This document shows, in pieces, positions 17,855 to 30,561 of a stretch of DNA of 64,000 nucleotides. Each line of letters begins with the position of its first letter. Positions within the stretch are counted from its first letter, which is position 1. The notes under the pieces were generated by a model, which was not told the origin of the DNA, searched no databases, and worked only from the letters and a program-made list of their open reading frames with translations. The position numbers were made by a program, and so were the translations under genes. The stretch spans positions 1-64,000 of the forward strand of contig CANBWP010000014.1 of assembly GCA_947373185.1 (NCBI GenBank). Direction: 5' to 3'. The stretch comes from Comamonadaceae bacterium (GTDB lineage Bacteria > Pseudomonadota > Gammaproteobacteria > Burkholderiales > Burkholderiaceae_C).

Positions 17855-18628
17855 ATGAAATTTTCTAAATTGGCCCTGAGCTTGTTGGCCGCATTGAGTT
17901 TTTCGGCATGGTCACAAAATTTGGCCATCGTCAACGGTAAGCCAGTTCCCAGTTCACGCGTTGAAGCCTTGAAGCAGCAAGTAGAGCGCTCTGGCCGCCC
18001 AGTGACACCGGAAATCTTGGCGCAAATCAAAGAAGAACTGATTGCCCGCGAAATTTTCATGCAAGAAGCCCGTAAGCGTGGTTTGGATGCCTCTGAAGAC
18101 TACAAAGCTCAAATTGAATTGGCTCGCCAAAGCTTGTTGATTCGCGAGTTGTTTGCCAACTTCCAAAAGAAAAATGCTGTCACCGACGCTGAGGTCAAAG
18201 CAGAGTATGACAAGTTTGTGGCAGCCAATGGCGGTAAGGAATACCGTGCCCGTCACATCTTGGTTGAAAAGGAAGACGAAGCCAAAGCTGTTTTGGCTGA
18301 CTTGAAAAAAGGCGCCAAGTTTGAAGAGCTGGCCAAGAAACTGTCAAAAGACCCAGGTTCTGGCGCCAATGGTGGTGACTTGGATTGGGCCAATGCGGCC
18401 AGCTACGTCCCCGAGTTTTCCAATGCCATGGTCAAATTGGAAAAAGGCCAAACGTCCGATGCAGCGGTCAAGAGCCAGTTTGGTTTTCACATCATCCGTG
18501 TAGACGACGTGCGCGAAGCGCAGTTGCCCAAACTGGAAGAAGTCAAGCCTCAAATCACACAACAACTGACCCAAGCCAAATTGGCCAAATTTCAAGAAGA
18601 TTTGCGCGCAAAAGCAAAAATTCAGTAA
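17855..18628 (+). CDS. Periplasmic parvulin-type peptidyl-prolyl isomerase
   Basis: A 257-residue exported foldase. Residues 1-20 form a Sec signal peptide (LALSLLAALSFSAWSQ). An N-terminal SurA-like helical part follows. The parvulin domain spans about residues 128-222, with RARHILVEKEDEAK, LAKKLSKDPGSGANGGDLDW and VKSQFGFHIIRVDD as its landmarks. The ATG at 17855 has GAGGA upstream; a TTG at 17843 is an unlikely earlier start. It lies last in the selO-msrB-yciB-bolA series and ends before a strong terminator. It probably assists outer-membrane or secreted protein folding. Confidence 0.93.
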   Translation: MKFSKLALSLLAALSFSAWSQNLAIVNGKPVPSSRVEALKQQVERSGRPVTPEILAQIKEELIAREIFMQEARKRGLDASEDYKAQIELARQSLLIRELFANFQKKNAVTDAEVKAEYDKFVAANGGKEYRARHILVEKEDEAKAVLADLKKGAKFEELAKKLSKDPGSGANGGDLDWANAASYVPEFSNAMVKLEKGQTSDAAVKSQFGFHIIRVDDVREAQLPKLEEVKPQITQQLTQAKLAKFQEDLRAKAKIQ

Positions 18629-18666
18629 TCAGGCGTCCGCATAGCACGGGCTCCCCCGACATCAAA

Positions 18667-18700
18667 AGCACTTGGACTGTGAGGTCCAAGTGCTTTTTTT
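18667..18700. terminator. Bidirectional intrinsic terminator between the parvulin gene and purL
   Basis: A perfect 11-bp stem, AGCACTTGGAC (18667-18677) with GTCCAAGTGCT (18684-18694), and a 6-base loop. T7 follows on the plus strand and TTTT on the minus strand, so it can end both convergent transcripts. Confidence 0.93.
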
Positions 18701-18719
18701 CATGCTCCGATAGGATGGC

Positions 18720-21700
18720 TTATTTCACCCAACGGCGCGCGTTTTGCCACAGCCGCAACCAAGGGCTGTGCTGCGTCACATCGCCAGGGGTATAGCTCAT
18801 CTGAACATTGCGAAAGACTCGTTCAGGGTGCGGCATCATGGCAGTGAAACGGCCATCGGCGGTTGTCACTGCCGTCAAGCCACCTGCACTGCCATTGGGA
18901 TTGGCAGGATAGGCCTCGGTAGGCTGGCCAAAGTTGTCAACAAAGCGCATGGCCGAAATGGCACGGTCAGGATGGCCACGGTACTTGAAGTTGGCATACC
19001 CTTCACCATGTGCCACAGCAATGGGCATGCGACTTCCAGCCATGCCTTGCAAGAAAATACTGGGTGAGTCGAGCACTTCCACCATGGACAAGCGGGCTTC
19101 AAAGCGTTCACTTTGGTTGGTGGTAAATCGTGGCCAGTCTTGTGCACCAGGAATGATGTCTGCCAGTTCAGCAAACATCTGGCAACCATTGCAAACACCC
19201 AGACCAAAGGTGTCTTGTCGTGCAAAGTAAGCCTGAAATTCGTCTGACAATGTTTTGCTGAAGGTGATGCTGCGAGCCCAGCCAATGCCCGCGCCCAGGG
19301 TGTCTCCGTAGCTGAAGCCACCACAGGCGACCAAGCCTTTGAAGTCTTTCAAACTGACGCGGCCAGACTGTAAATCGGTCATGTGCACATCGTGTGACTC
19401 AAAGCCGGCTTCTGCGAAAGCATAGGCCATTTCCACATGGGAGTTGACGCCCTGCTCTCGCAAAATCGCCACCCGCGGTTTGCTCAAATTGAGCCAGGGC
19501 GCGGAGACATTCTCTTGTGGATCAAAGCTCAAAGCCACATGCAAGCCTGGGTTGTTGAACTGACCCACACTGGCGTGTTCGCTGTCAGCGCATGCTGCGT
19601 TGTCACGCTGCTGGCAAATTTTCCAGCTGACACTGTCCCAAACCTGGTGCAAGTCTTCAACATTGGCTGTAAAGATTTCTTGGGTATCGCGCCAGATGCT
19701 CAAAGCACCCACACCTTTTGCAATCAGCGATGGGGTGGGTCGCGTTTTGCCAATCACATGGCTGTGCTTGGAAAGACCATGGTCACGCAACACTTGCATG
19801 ACCTCAGCGCGGTCTTGTGTGGCGACTTGAATGACCACGCCCAACTCTTCATTGAACAAGGCTTTGAGAGTGAGTTCTTCACGGCGTGCGCTGACTTGTT
19901 GAGCCCAATTTTTGGCATCACCATGGTCTGCGCGGCTGTCTGTTATGCCATCGCCTTCGGTCACAAGCATGTCCACATTGAGGGCCACCCCAACTTGACC
20001 AGCGAAACACATTTCAGCCACTGTGGCAAACAAGCCGCCATCAGCACGGTCGTGATACGCCAGCACTTTGCCTTGTTCACGCAGTTGGTTGATGGCCTTG
20101 ACCAAGTTCACCAAGTGTTGAGGCGATTCAAGGTCGGGCACTGCATCACCAGACTGGTTCAAAACCTGTCCCAAAATGCTGCCGCCCATGCGTGTTTGGC
20201 CGTCGCTTAAATCAATCAGCAACAAGCTGGTGTCTTCTAACTTGGCATTGAGTTGCGGTGTGAGCGTGCCGCGGACATCGGCAAGCGATACAAACGCACT
20301 GACGATCAAGCTCACGGGTGAAGTGACTTTGTGCGAACCCTTCTCATCGGTCCATTGTGTTTTCATGGACAAACTGTCTTTGCCGACGGGGATGGAAATG
20401 CCCAGCGCAGGACACAACTCAAGGCCCACGGCCTTCACAGTCTCATACAACGCGGCATCTTCACCAGGCTCACCACACGCCGCCATCCAGTTGGCGCTGA
20501 GTTTGACGCGGTCGAGTTCAATGGGCGCCGCCAACAGATTGGTGATGGCCTCGGCCACGGCCATGCGGCCTGAAGCAGCGGCATCGACGCTGGCCAGTGG
20601 TGTTCTCTCGCCCATGCTCATGGCTTCGCCTTGGAAGCTTTGATAGTCCGCCAGCGTGACAGCGCAGTCGGCCACAGGCACTTGCCATGGACCGACCATT
20701 TGGTCGCGGTGCGTCAAGCCACCCACTGTGCGATCGCCAATGGTGATCAAAAAGCGTTTGGAGGCCACCGTGGGATGGCTCAAGACTTGAATGGCGGCTT
20801 CTTGCAAGCTCACACCTGTCAAATCAATTGGCGTGATGTGGCGTTGGACAGACTTCACATCACGGTGCATTTTGGGCGGCTTGCCCAGCAACACGTTCAT
20901 GGGCATGTCGACCGGTTTGTTCAATGCAGCGTTGGCGGCTTGGTCATCGGCCAAGACCAATTGACGCGCCTCAGTGGCCACGCCCACCACCGCGAAGGGA
21001 CAACGTTCGCGTTCGCAAAAAGCTTGAAAAATCGCCAGCGATTCAGGCGCAATGGCCAAGACGTAACGCTCTTGGCTTTCGTTGGACCAAATTTCTTTGG
21101 GCGACAAACCGGAGGCTTCCAAGGGCACAGCGCGCAAATCAAAGCGTGCACCACGGCCCGCATCGTTGGTTAACTCGGGAAATGCGTTGGACAGGCCACC
21201 TGCGCCGACATCGTGTATGGCCAAGATGGGGTTGTCTGCGCCAAGCACCCAACAATGGTTGATGACTTCTTGCGCGCGACGTTCAATTTCAGGGTTGCCG
21301 CGTTGCACAGAGTCAAAGTCCAAATTGACAGCATTGGTGCCAGAAGCCATGGAGCTGGCAGCACTCCCGCCCATGCCAATCAACATACCGGGGCCGCCCA
21401 GTTGAATCAAAAGAGTGCCTGCTGGAAATTGAATTTTTTGGGTTTGAGAGGCGTCGATGACACCCAGACCCCCGGCAATCATGATGGGCTTGTGATAGCC
21501 GCGCACCACACCGTCGACCTCTTGCTCGTACTCTCGAAAATAGCCCAACAAATTGGGGCGGCCAAATTCGTTGTTGAAGGCTGCACCGCCCAAGGGGCCC
21601 TCCGTCATGATTTGCAAGGGGCTGGCAATGTGATCTGGTTTGCCATTTGGGGCGCCCCACAATTTGGAGACTGTAAAACCCGTCATGCCGGCCTTGGGTT

Positions 21701-22718
21701 TAGAACCACGGCCAGTTGCCCCTTCATCGCGAATTTCACCGCCCGCGCCTGTCGACGCACCAGGGAATGGTGAAATGGCCGTTGGGTGATTGTGTGTTTC
21801 CACCTTCATGAGCACATGGTGGGTGGCCGTTTCGTGGACGTATGGCCCCCCTTGTTTGGCCACAAAGCGCTGAACTTCGTGGCCCGTCATGATGGAGGCA
21901 TTGTCAGAATAAGCCACCACGGTGTGCTGTGGATTTTCTTGGTGCGTGTGGCGAATCATGCCAAACAAGCTGTGCACTTGCGCTTGGCCATCGATGGTGA
22001 ACTGCGCATTGAAAATTTTGTGACGACAGTGTTCGCTGTTGGCTTGCGCAAACATCATCAATTCGACGTCGGTTGGATTGCGGCCCAATTGTTGAAATGA
22101 TGCCAACAAGTAATCAATTTCATCTTCCGCCAAGGCCAATCCAAATTCATGATTCGCTTTGACCAGGGCGTCTCGCCCCCCCTGCAGCACATCGACATGC
22201 AACAAAGTTTGGGCTTGTAGCTCGTTGAAAAGTGCCAAGGCATCTTCTCGGTGCAATAAAATGGACTCGGTCATGCGATCGTGCAAGAGGTCAGCCAATC
22301 GCAGTTTGAGTTCAGCCGACACCCCTGTGACTTTGCTGACAGATTTCATCTGCAAGGTGTACTCAATCAGGCGTTCAATTCTGCGCACAGACAAACCGCA
22401 GTTATGGGCAATGTCAGTGGCTTTGGATGCCCAAGGGGAGACCGTTCCCAAACGCGGTGAGATGCACAGGCGCATGGCGGCTGAATCTGCGCCTTTGCCC
22501 GTAGCCGGCACCTCCAACGGATCCCCGTAGGTCAACAGTTGTTTCAAAATCGCTGTTTGCGCCAAGTCCAATTCGGAGTCATGCGAGACCAAATGCAAGA
22601 ATTGACCCTGAAGTCCCGTGATGTCAGGACAAAGAGCCTGCAGCTTGGGCAGTAGTTGCTGAATGCGAAATGCGCTGAGGGCGTTACCGCCATCGAGAAT
22701 GAGTGTTTGCAGGGTCAC
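18720..22718 (-). CDS. purL: Phosphoribosylformylglycinamidine synthase PurL (large single-chain form)
   Basis: A 1332-residue enzyme converting FGAR to FGAM with glutamine and ATP in de novo purine synthesis. The N-terminal domain is followed by the two FGAM-synthase repeats, with [28 protein letters not shown] and GKDSLSMKT visible. The C-terminal glutaminase has Cys1176 (GVCNGCQMF), His1297 and Glu1299 (MPHPERV). This is the long proteobacterial form, so separate purS and purQ are not needed. Translation begins at a GTG (22718) with AAGG upstream. It is divergent from map across 132 bases. Confidence 0.97.
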   Translation of the reverse strand: MTLQTLILDGGNALSAFRIQQLLPKLQALCPDITGLQGQFLHLVSHDSELDLAQTAILKQLLTYGDPLEVPATGKGADSAAMRLCISPRLGTVSPWASKATDIAHNCGLSVRRIERLIEYTLQMKSVSKVTGVSAELKLRLADLLHDRMTESILLHREDALALFNELQAQTLLHVDVLQGGRDALVKANHEFGLALAEDEIDYLLASFQQLGRNPTDVELMMFAQANSEHCRHKIFNAQFTIDGQAQVHSLFGMIRHTHQENPQHTVVAYSDNASIMTGHEVQRFVAKQGGPYVHETATHHVLMKVETHNHPTAISPFPGASTGAGGEIRDEGATGRGSKPKAGMTGFTVSKLWGAPNGKPDHIASPLQIMTEGPLGGAAFNNEFGRPNLLGYFREYEQEVDGVVRGYHKPIMIAGGLGVIDASQTQKIQFPAGTLLIQLGGPGMLIGMGGSAASSMASGTNAVNLDFDSVQRGNPEIERRAQEVINHCWVLGADNPILAIHDVGAGGLSNAFPELTNDAGRGARFDLRAVPLEASGLSPKEIWSNESQERYVLAIAPESLAIFQAFCERERCPFAVVGVATEARQLVLADDQAANAALNKPVDMPMNVLLGKPPKMHRDVKSVQRHITPIDLTGVSLQEAAIQVLSHPTVASKRFLITIGDRTVGGLTHRDQMVGPWQVPVADCAVTLADYQSFQGEAMSMGERTPLASVDAAASGRMAVAEAITNLLAAPIELDRVKLSANWMAACGEPGEDAALYETVKAVGLELCPALGISIPVGKDSLSMKTQWTDEKGSHKVTSPVSLIVSAFVSLADVRGTLTPQLNAKLEDTSLLLIDLSDGQTRMGGSILGQVLNQSGDAVPDLESPQHLVNLVKAINQLREQGKVLAYHDRADGGLFATVAEMCFAGQVGVALNVDMLVTEGDGITDSRADHGDAKNWAQQVSARREELTLKALFNEELGVVIQVATQDRAEVMQVLRDHGLSKHSHVIGKTRPTPSLIAKGVGALSIWRDTQEIFTANVEDLHQVWDSVSWKICQQRDNAACADSEHASVGQFNNPGLHVALSFDPQENVSAPWLNLSKPRVAILREQGVNSHVEMAYAFAEAGFESHDVHMTDLQSGRVSLKDFKGLVACGGFSYGDTLGAGIGWARSITFSKTLSDEFQAYFARQDTFGLGVCNGCQMFAELADIIPGAQDWPRFTTNQSERFEARLSMVEVLDSPSIFLQGMAGSRMPIAVAHGEGYANFKYRGHPDRAISAMRFVDNFGQPTEAYPANPNGSAGGLTAVTTADGRFTAMMPHPERVFRNVQMSYTPGDVTQHSPWLRLWQNARRWVK

Positions 22719-22836
22719 TGGGTGGCCTTGGGGGCAAAAGGGAAATTTGTCTCAAATACCGCTGACTGGGGCATTGAACGAGTGCCTATTTTAACCACTG
22801 GAAGTGCCAGTTTCAGCAAACTTCTCACTTGAATGG

Positions 22837-22842
22837 GATAAT
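22837..22842 (+). promoter_or_regulatory. Candidate -10 element of map
   Basis: GATAAT (5 of 6 matches to TATAAT) ends nine bases before the map ATG at 22851, which would put the transcription start almost on the start codon. No convincing -35 element or ribosome-binding site is visible. The 22719-22850 gap otherwise should contain the purL promoter on the opposite strand, which I could not pin down. Confidence 0.35.
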
Positions 22843-22850
22843 CCGCACCC

Positions 22851-23654
22851 ATGACAATCTCTATCAAAGACGCCCATGGCGCAAACGGTATGCGTGTGGC
22901 TGGACGCCTGGCATCCGAAGTTCTCGATTTCCTCACACCCCATGTCAAGCCTGGCGTGACCACCAACGAGCTTGACAAGTTGGCCCACGACTACATGGTC
23001 CAAGTTCAAGGCTGTATTCCAGCACCACTGAATTACCAGCCACCGGGCTACTCGCCCTATCCCAAGTCAATTTGCACTTCCATCAACAACCAGGTTTGCC
23101 ACGGCATTCCCAACGACAAGGCCTTGAAAAAAGGTGACATTGTCAACATTGACATCACCGTCATCAAAGAGGGATGGCACGGCGACACCAGCCGCATGTT
23201 TGTGGTGGGCGAAGCCTCCATTGCGGCCAAACGCCTGTGCGCTGTCACCTACGACGCCATGTGGCATGGGATTGAACAAGTCAAACCGGGCGCACGCTTG
23301 GGCGACATCGGCTGGGCCATTCAAAAGTTTGCTGAAAACCTTGGCTTCTCCATTGTCCGTGAGTTTTGTGGCCATGGCATTGGCCAAGTCTTCCACGAAG
23401 AACCTCAGGTTTTGCATTATGGAAAGCCTGGCACGCTCGATGAGCTCAAGCCTGGCATGACCTTCACCATTGAGCCCATGATCAATGCAGGGAAACGTGA
23501 GATCAAAGAAATGGGCGACGGCTGGACCATCGTCACCAAAGATCGCTCGTTGTCAGCACAATGGGAACACACCATTTTGGTGACCGAAACTGGCTATGAA
23601 GTGCTGACCTTGTCAGCCGGCAGCCCGCCCATTCCCGACTTCGTCAAAAGGTAA
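22851..23654 (+). CDS. map: Type I methionine aminopeptidase
   Basis: A 267-residue metallo-aminopeptidase that removes the initiator methionine from new proteins. The five metal ligands are Asp101, Asp112, His175, Glu208 and Glu239, with His84 in QVCHGIP and HGIGQVFHEEP around 175-185. Length is normal and no N-terminal SH3-like extension is present. glnD follows after the stop with a gap of four bases. No clear Shine-Dalgarno precedes the ATG. Confidence 0.96.
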   Translation: MTISIKDAHGANGMRVAGRLASEVLDFLTPHVKPGVTTNELDKLAHDYMVQVQGCIPAPLNYQPPGYSPYPKSICTSINNQVCHGIPNDKALKKGDIVNIDITVIKEGWHGDTSRMFVVGEASIAAKRLCAVTYDAMWHGIEQVKPGARLGDIGWAIQKFAENLGFSIVREFCGHGIGQVFHEEPQVLHYGKPGTLDELKPGMTFTIEPMINAGKREIKEMGDGWTIVTKDRSLSAQWEHTILVTETGYEVLTLSAGSPPIPDFVKR

Positions 23655-23658
23655 TGTG

Positions 23659-26310
23659 ATGACAGATGCGTCGGTATTGTCTTCATTGCCTGTTTTGCGT
23701 GATCAATATCGGCAAGAAAAACAGGCATTGTGGGCTCACATCGCTAACAGTTCGAACAATGGTCGAGGACTGAAACGCACACTCTCTCGCTTGGCACACT
23801 TGGCCGATGCACTTTTGGTGCAACTCTGGCTCAATGCAGGCTTCAATCAAGGTGAAGCCTTGATTGGTGTGGGTGGCTTTGGTCGGGGCGAGCTGTTCCC
23901 CTCCTCCGACGTTGATGTTTTGGTGCTCTTACCCGAGTCTGTCAATGCCGAACTGCCCGACGCACTCAAAACCAAATTGGAAAACTTCATTGGCAGCTGT
24001 TGGGACAGTGGGCTTGAAATTGGTTCGAGTGTTCGAACACTCCATGATTGTTTGGTGGAGTCAGACAAAGACATCACGGTTCAGACGTCGCTGCTGGAGA
24101 ACCGATTCATCACAGGCAATAAGAGCTTGTATCAAGACTTCAAGTCCCGCTTCATGCAGGCGATGGACCCCTACGCATTTTTTGTGGCCAAAACGCTTGA
24201 AATGCAACAGCGTCACACCAAGTTTGAAAACACCCCTTACTCGCTCGAACCCAATTGCAAAGAATCCCCAGGCGGCTTGCGCGATTTGCAAATTATTTTG
24301 TGGGTCTCGCGCGCTGCGGGTCTCGGTAACAACTGGGACGATCTCGCTCACAAAGGTTTGGCTACACCACTTGAGATCAAGCAAATCAAACGCAATGAAG
24401 CGGTCTTGAGTTTGATTCGTGCACGGTTGCATCTGCTGGCCAAGCGCCGAGAAGATCGGTTGGTGTTCGACCTGCAACACGCGTTGGCAGAATCATTTGG
24501 CTATGTGGCCAAGCAAACGCCAGACGGCAAACACACCCAACGTGCCAGTGAAGTGCTCATGCGCCAATACTATTGGGCGGCCAAAGCGGTGACGCAGCTC
24601 AATCAAATTTTGCTCCTCAACATAGAAGCCTACCTTCAAGCCAAGCGCAGCGACATTCGAATTGAAGTGCGTCAATTGAATGAACACTTTCAAGAGCGCA
24701 ATGGTTTGCTCGAAGTGGCGCAAGATGATTTGTACCAAAAGCATCCGCACACCATTTTGGAAACCTTTTTGCTGTATCAGCAAACCCAGGGTGTGAAAGG
24801 CTTGTCAGCCAGGACCCTGCGTGCGCTTTACAACGTGCGCAATGTGATGGACGCCAAATTCAGGCGTGACCCAGTCAATCACCGCACATTTTTAAAAATT
24901 CTGCAAGAAGGCGAAGGCATCACACACGCCTTCCGTTTGATGAACCAAACGTCTGTGTTGGGACGTTACCTGTGGGTATTTAGAAACATCGTGGGGCAAA
25001 TGCAGCACGATCTCTTTCACGTTTACACGGTGGACCAACACATCATGATGGTGCTGCGCAATGTGCGCCGCTTTTTCATTGCAGACCACGCCCACGAATA
25101 CCCTTTCTGCTCCCAATTGGCCGCCGGTTGGGACAAGCCTTATGTTCTGTATACCGCGGCATTGTTTCACGACATTGCCAAAGGTCGTGGCGGTGATCAT
25201 TCACAGTTGGGCTCTGTGGAAGTCAAACGTTTTTGCAGGCAACATGCCATTCCCTCTGAAGATGCCAAATTGATTGCTTTCCTGGTGGGTGAACATCTGA
25301 CCATGAGCCATGTGGCGCAAAAGGAAGATTTGAGTGACCCCGACGTCATTGCCGCCTTCGCCAAGCGCGTCGGCAATGAGCGCCGACTCACTGCACTCTA
25401 TTTACTGACCGTGGCTGACATTCGCGGAACCAGCCCGAAAGTTTGGAATGCTTGGAAAGCCAAGCTTCTGGAGGACTTGTACCGCTATACCCTTCGCGTT
25501 TTGGGGGGGCGGGCACCCGATGCCAATGCAGAAATCGAATCGCGCAAACGTGATGCTTTGGTTGAACTGGCCCTGCATTCAGAACCTCATGAAGGACAAA
25601 AGGCTTTGTGGGACACTTTGGATGTGGGCTATTTCATGCGCCACGAAGCCAGTGAAATTGCTTGGCATGCCAGGCAGCTTTCTCGCCATGTCCCCAAACC
25701 AGAAAAGTCACATGAAGCGGTTGCCGAATCCAAAAGCATTGTGCGCGCACGCATTTCGCCTCTGGGTGAAGGCCTGCAAGTGTTGGTCTACACGCCCGAT
25801 CAAACAGATCTGTTTGCACGCATTTGTGGTTACTTTGATCAGGCGGGATTTAGTATTTTGGACGCCAAAATTCATACTTCTAAGAATGGTTTTGCGCTAG
25901 ACACGTTTCAGGTGGTGACCTCCTTGCTGCCAGAGCATTATCGCGAACTGATCACCATGGTGGAGTCGGGCTTGAGCAGCACCATTGACCAAAAAGGAAC
26001 CTTGCCGCCGCCTACCAAAGGCCGCGTGTCTCGGCGTGTCAAGAACTTTCCCATTGCACCACGCATCACCCTTCATCCTGACGAAAAAGCGCAAAGCTGG
26101 TTGCTGGGTATCTCTGCCAGCGATCGCTTGGGTTTGCTCTACAGCGTGGCCTCGGTGCTTGCCAAACACAGCATCAGCTTGAAGCTTGCCAAGATCAGTA
26201 CCTTGGGCGAACGCGTCGAAGACAGTTTTCTGATTGAAGGCCCGGCATTGCAGCACAACCGTGAACAAATTGAAATTGAAACGGAGTTGCTGCAGGTCTT
26301 GCAGGCCTGA
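23659..26310 (+). CDS. glnD: Bifunctional uridylyltransferase / uridylyl-removing enzyme GlnD
   Basis: A protein of 883 residues that uridylylates PII under nitrogen limitation and removes UMP when glutamine is plentiful. In order: the nucleotidyltransferase motif GVGGFGRGELFPSSDVDVLV (about 71-90), a linker, the HD domain with LFHDIAKGRGGDHSQLG (about 508-524), and two C-terminal ACT domains (VYTPDQTDLFARICGYFDQA and LLGISASDRLGLLYSVASVL). The ATG at 23659 is preferred; a GTG one codon earlier is possible. It is cotranscribed with map and ends four bases from the convergent ygiQ gene, with no terminator between them. Confidence 0.97.
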   Translation: MTDASVLSSLPVLRDQYRQEKQALWAHIANSSNNGRGLKRTLSRLAHLADALLVQLWLNAGFNQGEALIGVGGFGRGELFPSSDVDVLVLLPESVNAELPDALKTKLENFIGSCWDSGLEIGSSVRTLHDCLVESDKDITVQTSLLENRFITGNKSLYQDFKSRFMQAMDPYAFFVAKTLEMQQRHTKFENTPYSLEPNCKESPGGLRDLQIILWVSRAAGLGNNWDDLAHKGLATPLEIKQIKRNEAVLSLIRARLHLLAKRREDRLVFDLQHALAESFGYVAKQTPDGKHTQRASEVLMRQYYWAAKAVTQLNQILLLNIEAYLQAKRSDIRIEVRQLNEHFQERNGLLEVAQDDLYQKHPHTILETFLLYQQTQGVKGLSARTLRALYNVRNVMDAKFRRDPVNHRTFLKILQEGEGITHAFRLMNQTSVLGRYLWVFRNIVGQMQHDLFHVYTVDQHIMMVLRNVRRFFIADHAHEYPFCSQLAAGWDKPYVLYTAALFHDIAKGRGGDHSQLGSVEVKRFCRQHAIPSEDAKLIAFLVGEHLTMSHVAQKEDLSDPDVIAAFAKRVGNERRLTALYLLTVADIRGTSPKVWNAWKAKLLEDLYRYTLRVLGGRAPDANAEIESRKRDALVELALHSEPHEGQKALWDTLDVGYFMRHEASEIAWHARQLSRHVPKPEKSHEAVAESKSIVRARISPLGEGLQVLVYTPDQTDLFARICGYFDQAGFSILDAKIHTSKNGFALDTFQVVTSLLPEHYRELITMVESGLSSTIDQKGTLPPPTKGRVSRRVKNFPIAPRITLHPDEKAQSWLLGISASDRLGLLYSVASVLAKHSISLKLAKISTLGERVEDSFLIEGPALQHNREQIEIETELLQVLQA

Positions 26311-26314
26311 GCCG

Positions 26315-28624
<2,310 letters not shown>

Positions 28625-28711
28625 GGACTGAAATTGGTAAGAATGGCTGTAGTTTAGAGCCTTCGAGGTTGACAGTGGCTTGAAAGGTCTTTCTACTCTG
28701 ATAATTGGGCC

Positions 28712-29338
28712 ATGCCCATGACCTTGCATGCCCCTGTCGATTGCGAATTGATCATCAAGAAAAGCCGTTTTCTGGCCTGTGTTCAACCCATCGAGGGCCG
28801 CGTACAGGCTTTGGCCGTGGTACAAGCCTTGAAGGCCCAACACCCGGAAGCCGTCCATGTTTGCTGGGCCATGCTGGCCGGTGGCGACTCCGCAGCGCAG
28901 GACGATGGCGAGCCCAGTGGCACTGCGGGACGCCCCATGCTAGAAGTACTCCGGCACCAAGATTTAGAGGGCGTCTTGGCCACGGTGGTGCGGTATTTTG
29001 GCGGCGTTAAATTGGGCGCAGGCGGTTTGGTTCGGGCTTACACAGACGCGGTTGCGCAAAGTCTTCTCCAAGCTCAAAAAACACCCATTGTTCGAAAGAC
29101 CCATTTGGCTTGTCAAGTTCCTTACGAATTTGAAGGATGGCTGCGTCGGCAGGCCGAAAAAGCAGAGCACGTCACGTTCACCGTCAGTCACCAAGCTGCG
29201 GTGCGATTTGATTTTGAGTTGCCCTTGGCGTCGGTGACGCAATGGCAACGCAGCTTGAACGACTTGGGCCAAGGCAAATTGATTTGGCTGGATGAAAGCT
29301 CACACAACGGGCCTGACCCCCAAGCACCTCGGGGATAA
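28712..29338 (+). CDS. YigZ / IMPACT-family protein
   Basis: A 208-residue protein with the UPF0029/IMPACT N-terminal domain: [33 protein letters not shown] (about 64-82) and [18 protein letters not shown] (about 95-112). A C-terminal domain of the DUF1949 type follows. The family is linked to translation-associated regulation through its eukaryotic IMPACT relative, while bacterial roles remain unclear. Two ATGs (28712 and 28718) are possible starts. Seven bases after its stop the chromate transporter gene begins, so they may share a transcript. Confidence 0.9.
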   Translation: MPMTLHAPVDCELIIKKSRFLACVQPIEGRVQALAVVQALKAQHPEAVHVCWAMLAGGDSAAQDDGEPSGTAGRPMLEVLRHQDLEGVLATVVRYFGGVKLGAGGLVRAYTDAVAQSLLQAQKTPIVRKTHLACQVPYEFEGWLRRQAEKAEHVTFTVSHQAAVRFDFELPLASVTQWQRSLNDLGQGKLIWLDESSHNGPDPQAPRG

Positions 29339-29345
29339 TCTTTGC

Positions 29346-29942
29346 ATGTCTTCTGAATATGACGCGTTGCGTCAACCCCAATCCAAAACCGAACTTTTCA
29401 TCGGTTTCACCCTTCTGGCCGTGCAAGGGGTTGGTGGCGTTTTGGCAGTGGCGCAACACGAATTGGTGGAGCGACGCCGATGGATGTCCAAGGCAGCGTT
29501 TGTGGAGGAATGGTCGATTGCACAAATTTTGCCGGGTCCCAATATTGTGAATCTGTCGCTCATGTTGGGGAGCAAACACTTTGGAATTCCGGGTGCCGTG
29601 GCAGCCGTCAGTGGACTCATTCTGGGACCGCTGATATTGGTTTTGTGCTTGGCCATTTTGTTTGGCGGTGTTGCGCACAGCCCTATTGCGCAAGGCGCCT
29701 TGAAGGGCATGGGGGCGGTTTCGGCCGGTCTGATCATAGCCACGGGATTGAAACTGGGAACCACGCTTCGACACAATCCATTAGGCCTGTGGCCTGCCGT
29801 GATTCTGGCTGCTCTGGCCTTTGCTTGGGTTGGGGTCTTGCGTGTCCCTTTGGTAGGAGCCCTGCTTGTCCTGGGAAGCCTTGCATTTGTCCTTGCCTAC
29901 AGGGCATTGACGCACCGCCCCACTTCAAAGGACAAGTCATGA
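29346..29942 (+). CDS. Chromate transporter, first CHR-domain subunit
   Basis: A 198-residue membrane protein with one CHR domain and about six helices. Landmarks are the N-terminal segment ELFIGFTLLAVQGVGGVLAV, the EEWSIAQILPGPNIVNLSLM motif and the hydrophobic C-terminal half. It matches the half-length (about 200 residue) members that work as pairs. The in-frame ATG at 29346 is chosen, since the upstream start at 29292 lies inside the preceding gene. Its end overlaps the second subunit by four bases (ATGA). Related pairs export chromate or act as anion exchangers; the true substrate is unproven. Confidence 0.88.
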   Translation: MSSEYDALRQPQSKTELFIGFTLLAVQGVGGVLAVAQHELVERRRWMSKAAFVEEWSIAQILPGPNIVNLSLMLGSKHFGIPGAVAAVSGLILGPLILVLCLAILFGGVAHSPIAQGALKGMGAVSAGLIIATGLKLGTTLRHNPLGLWPAVILAALAFAWVGVLRVPLVGALLVLGSLAFVLAYRALTHRPTSKDKS

Positions 29943-30553
29943 ACCACACGGCAATGGCTTTTCAAACTTTGAGTGCATGGGACTGGCTTGATTTACTGAT
30001 GCACTTTGGGGTGCTTTCTTTGTTGTCGATCGGCGGTGCGATCACCACTGCACCAGACATGCACCGTTTTCTAGTGGACGACAAGCATTGGTTGACCGAC
30101 GCCTCGTTTTCGTCGTCCATCGCCATTGCCCAATCGGCTCCGGGTCCCAACGTTTTGTTTGTCGCCCTGATGGGATGGAATGTGGGCTTGAATGCAGGCG
30201 GCGGTTTGAATGCGGGCTATTCAGCTTGGTGCTTGGGATTGTTGGGTATTTGCGTGACCATGACGGGCATCATGCTGCCCTCTTCCATCCTGACCTACAC
30301 CGCCACCAAATGGGCACACGAAAATCGGAATTTATTGTCGGTTCGCGCCTTCAAATCTGGCATGGCGCCTATCGTGATTGGGCTCTTGGTGTCCACAGGG
30401 TGGTTGTTATCTGCTTCGCACAATGACTTGGCTCAGGATTGGCGCTTGTGGCTGCTCACGAGCGTGGCCATTGTGTTGATGCTCAAGACCAAACTGCACA
30501 TCTTGTGGATGCTTGTGGCAGGCGGCGTTTTGGGTGCCGCCGGTTTGCTCTAA
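29939..30553 (+). CDS. Chromate transporter, second CHR-domain subunit
   Basis: A 204-residue membrane protein. It shares the CHR pattern: MHFGVLSLLSIGGAITTAPD, SIAIAQSAPGPNVLFVALMG and later helices including LLTSVAIVLMLKTKLHILWM. The conserved APGPN corresponds to LPGPN in the partner. The ATG at 29939 overlaps the first subunit's stop, a classic translational coupling of two subunits expected in equal amounts and opposite membrane orientation. It ends eight bases from the convergent rlmB gene. Expression control is not evident. Confidence 0.88.
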   Translation: MNHTAMAFQTLSAWDWLDLLMHFGVLSLLSIGGAITTAPDMHRFLVDDKHWLTDASFSSSIAIAQSAPGPNVLFVALMGWNVGLNAGGGLNAGYSAWCLGLLGICVTMTGIMLPSSILTYTATKWAHENRNLLSVRAFKSGMAPIVIGLLVSTGWLLSASHNDLAQDWRLWLLTSVAIVLMLKTKLHILWMLVAGGVLGAAGLL

Positions 30554-30561
30554 AGAGAGTA

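Noticed and set aside
17695-18060. Minus-strand frames across bolA and the parvulin gene
   Set aside because: These are shadows of well-supported plus-strand genes, without start signals.
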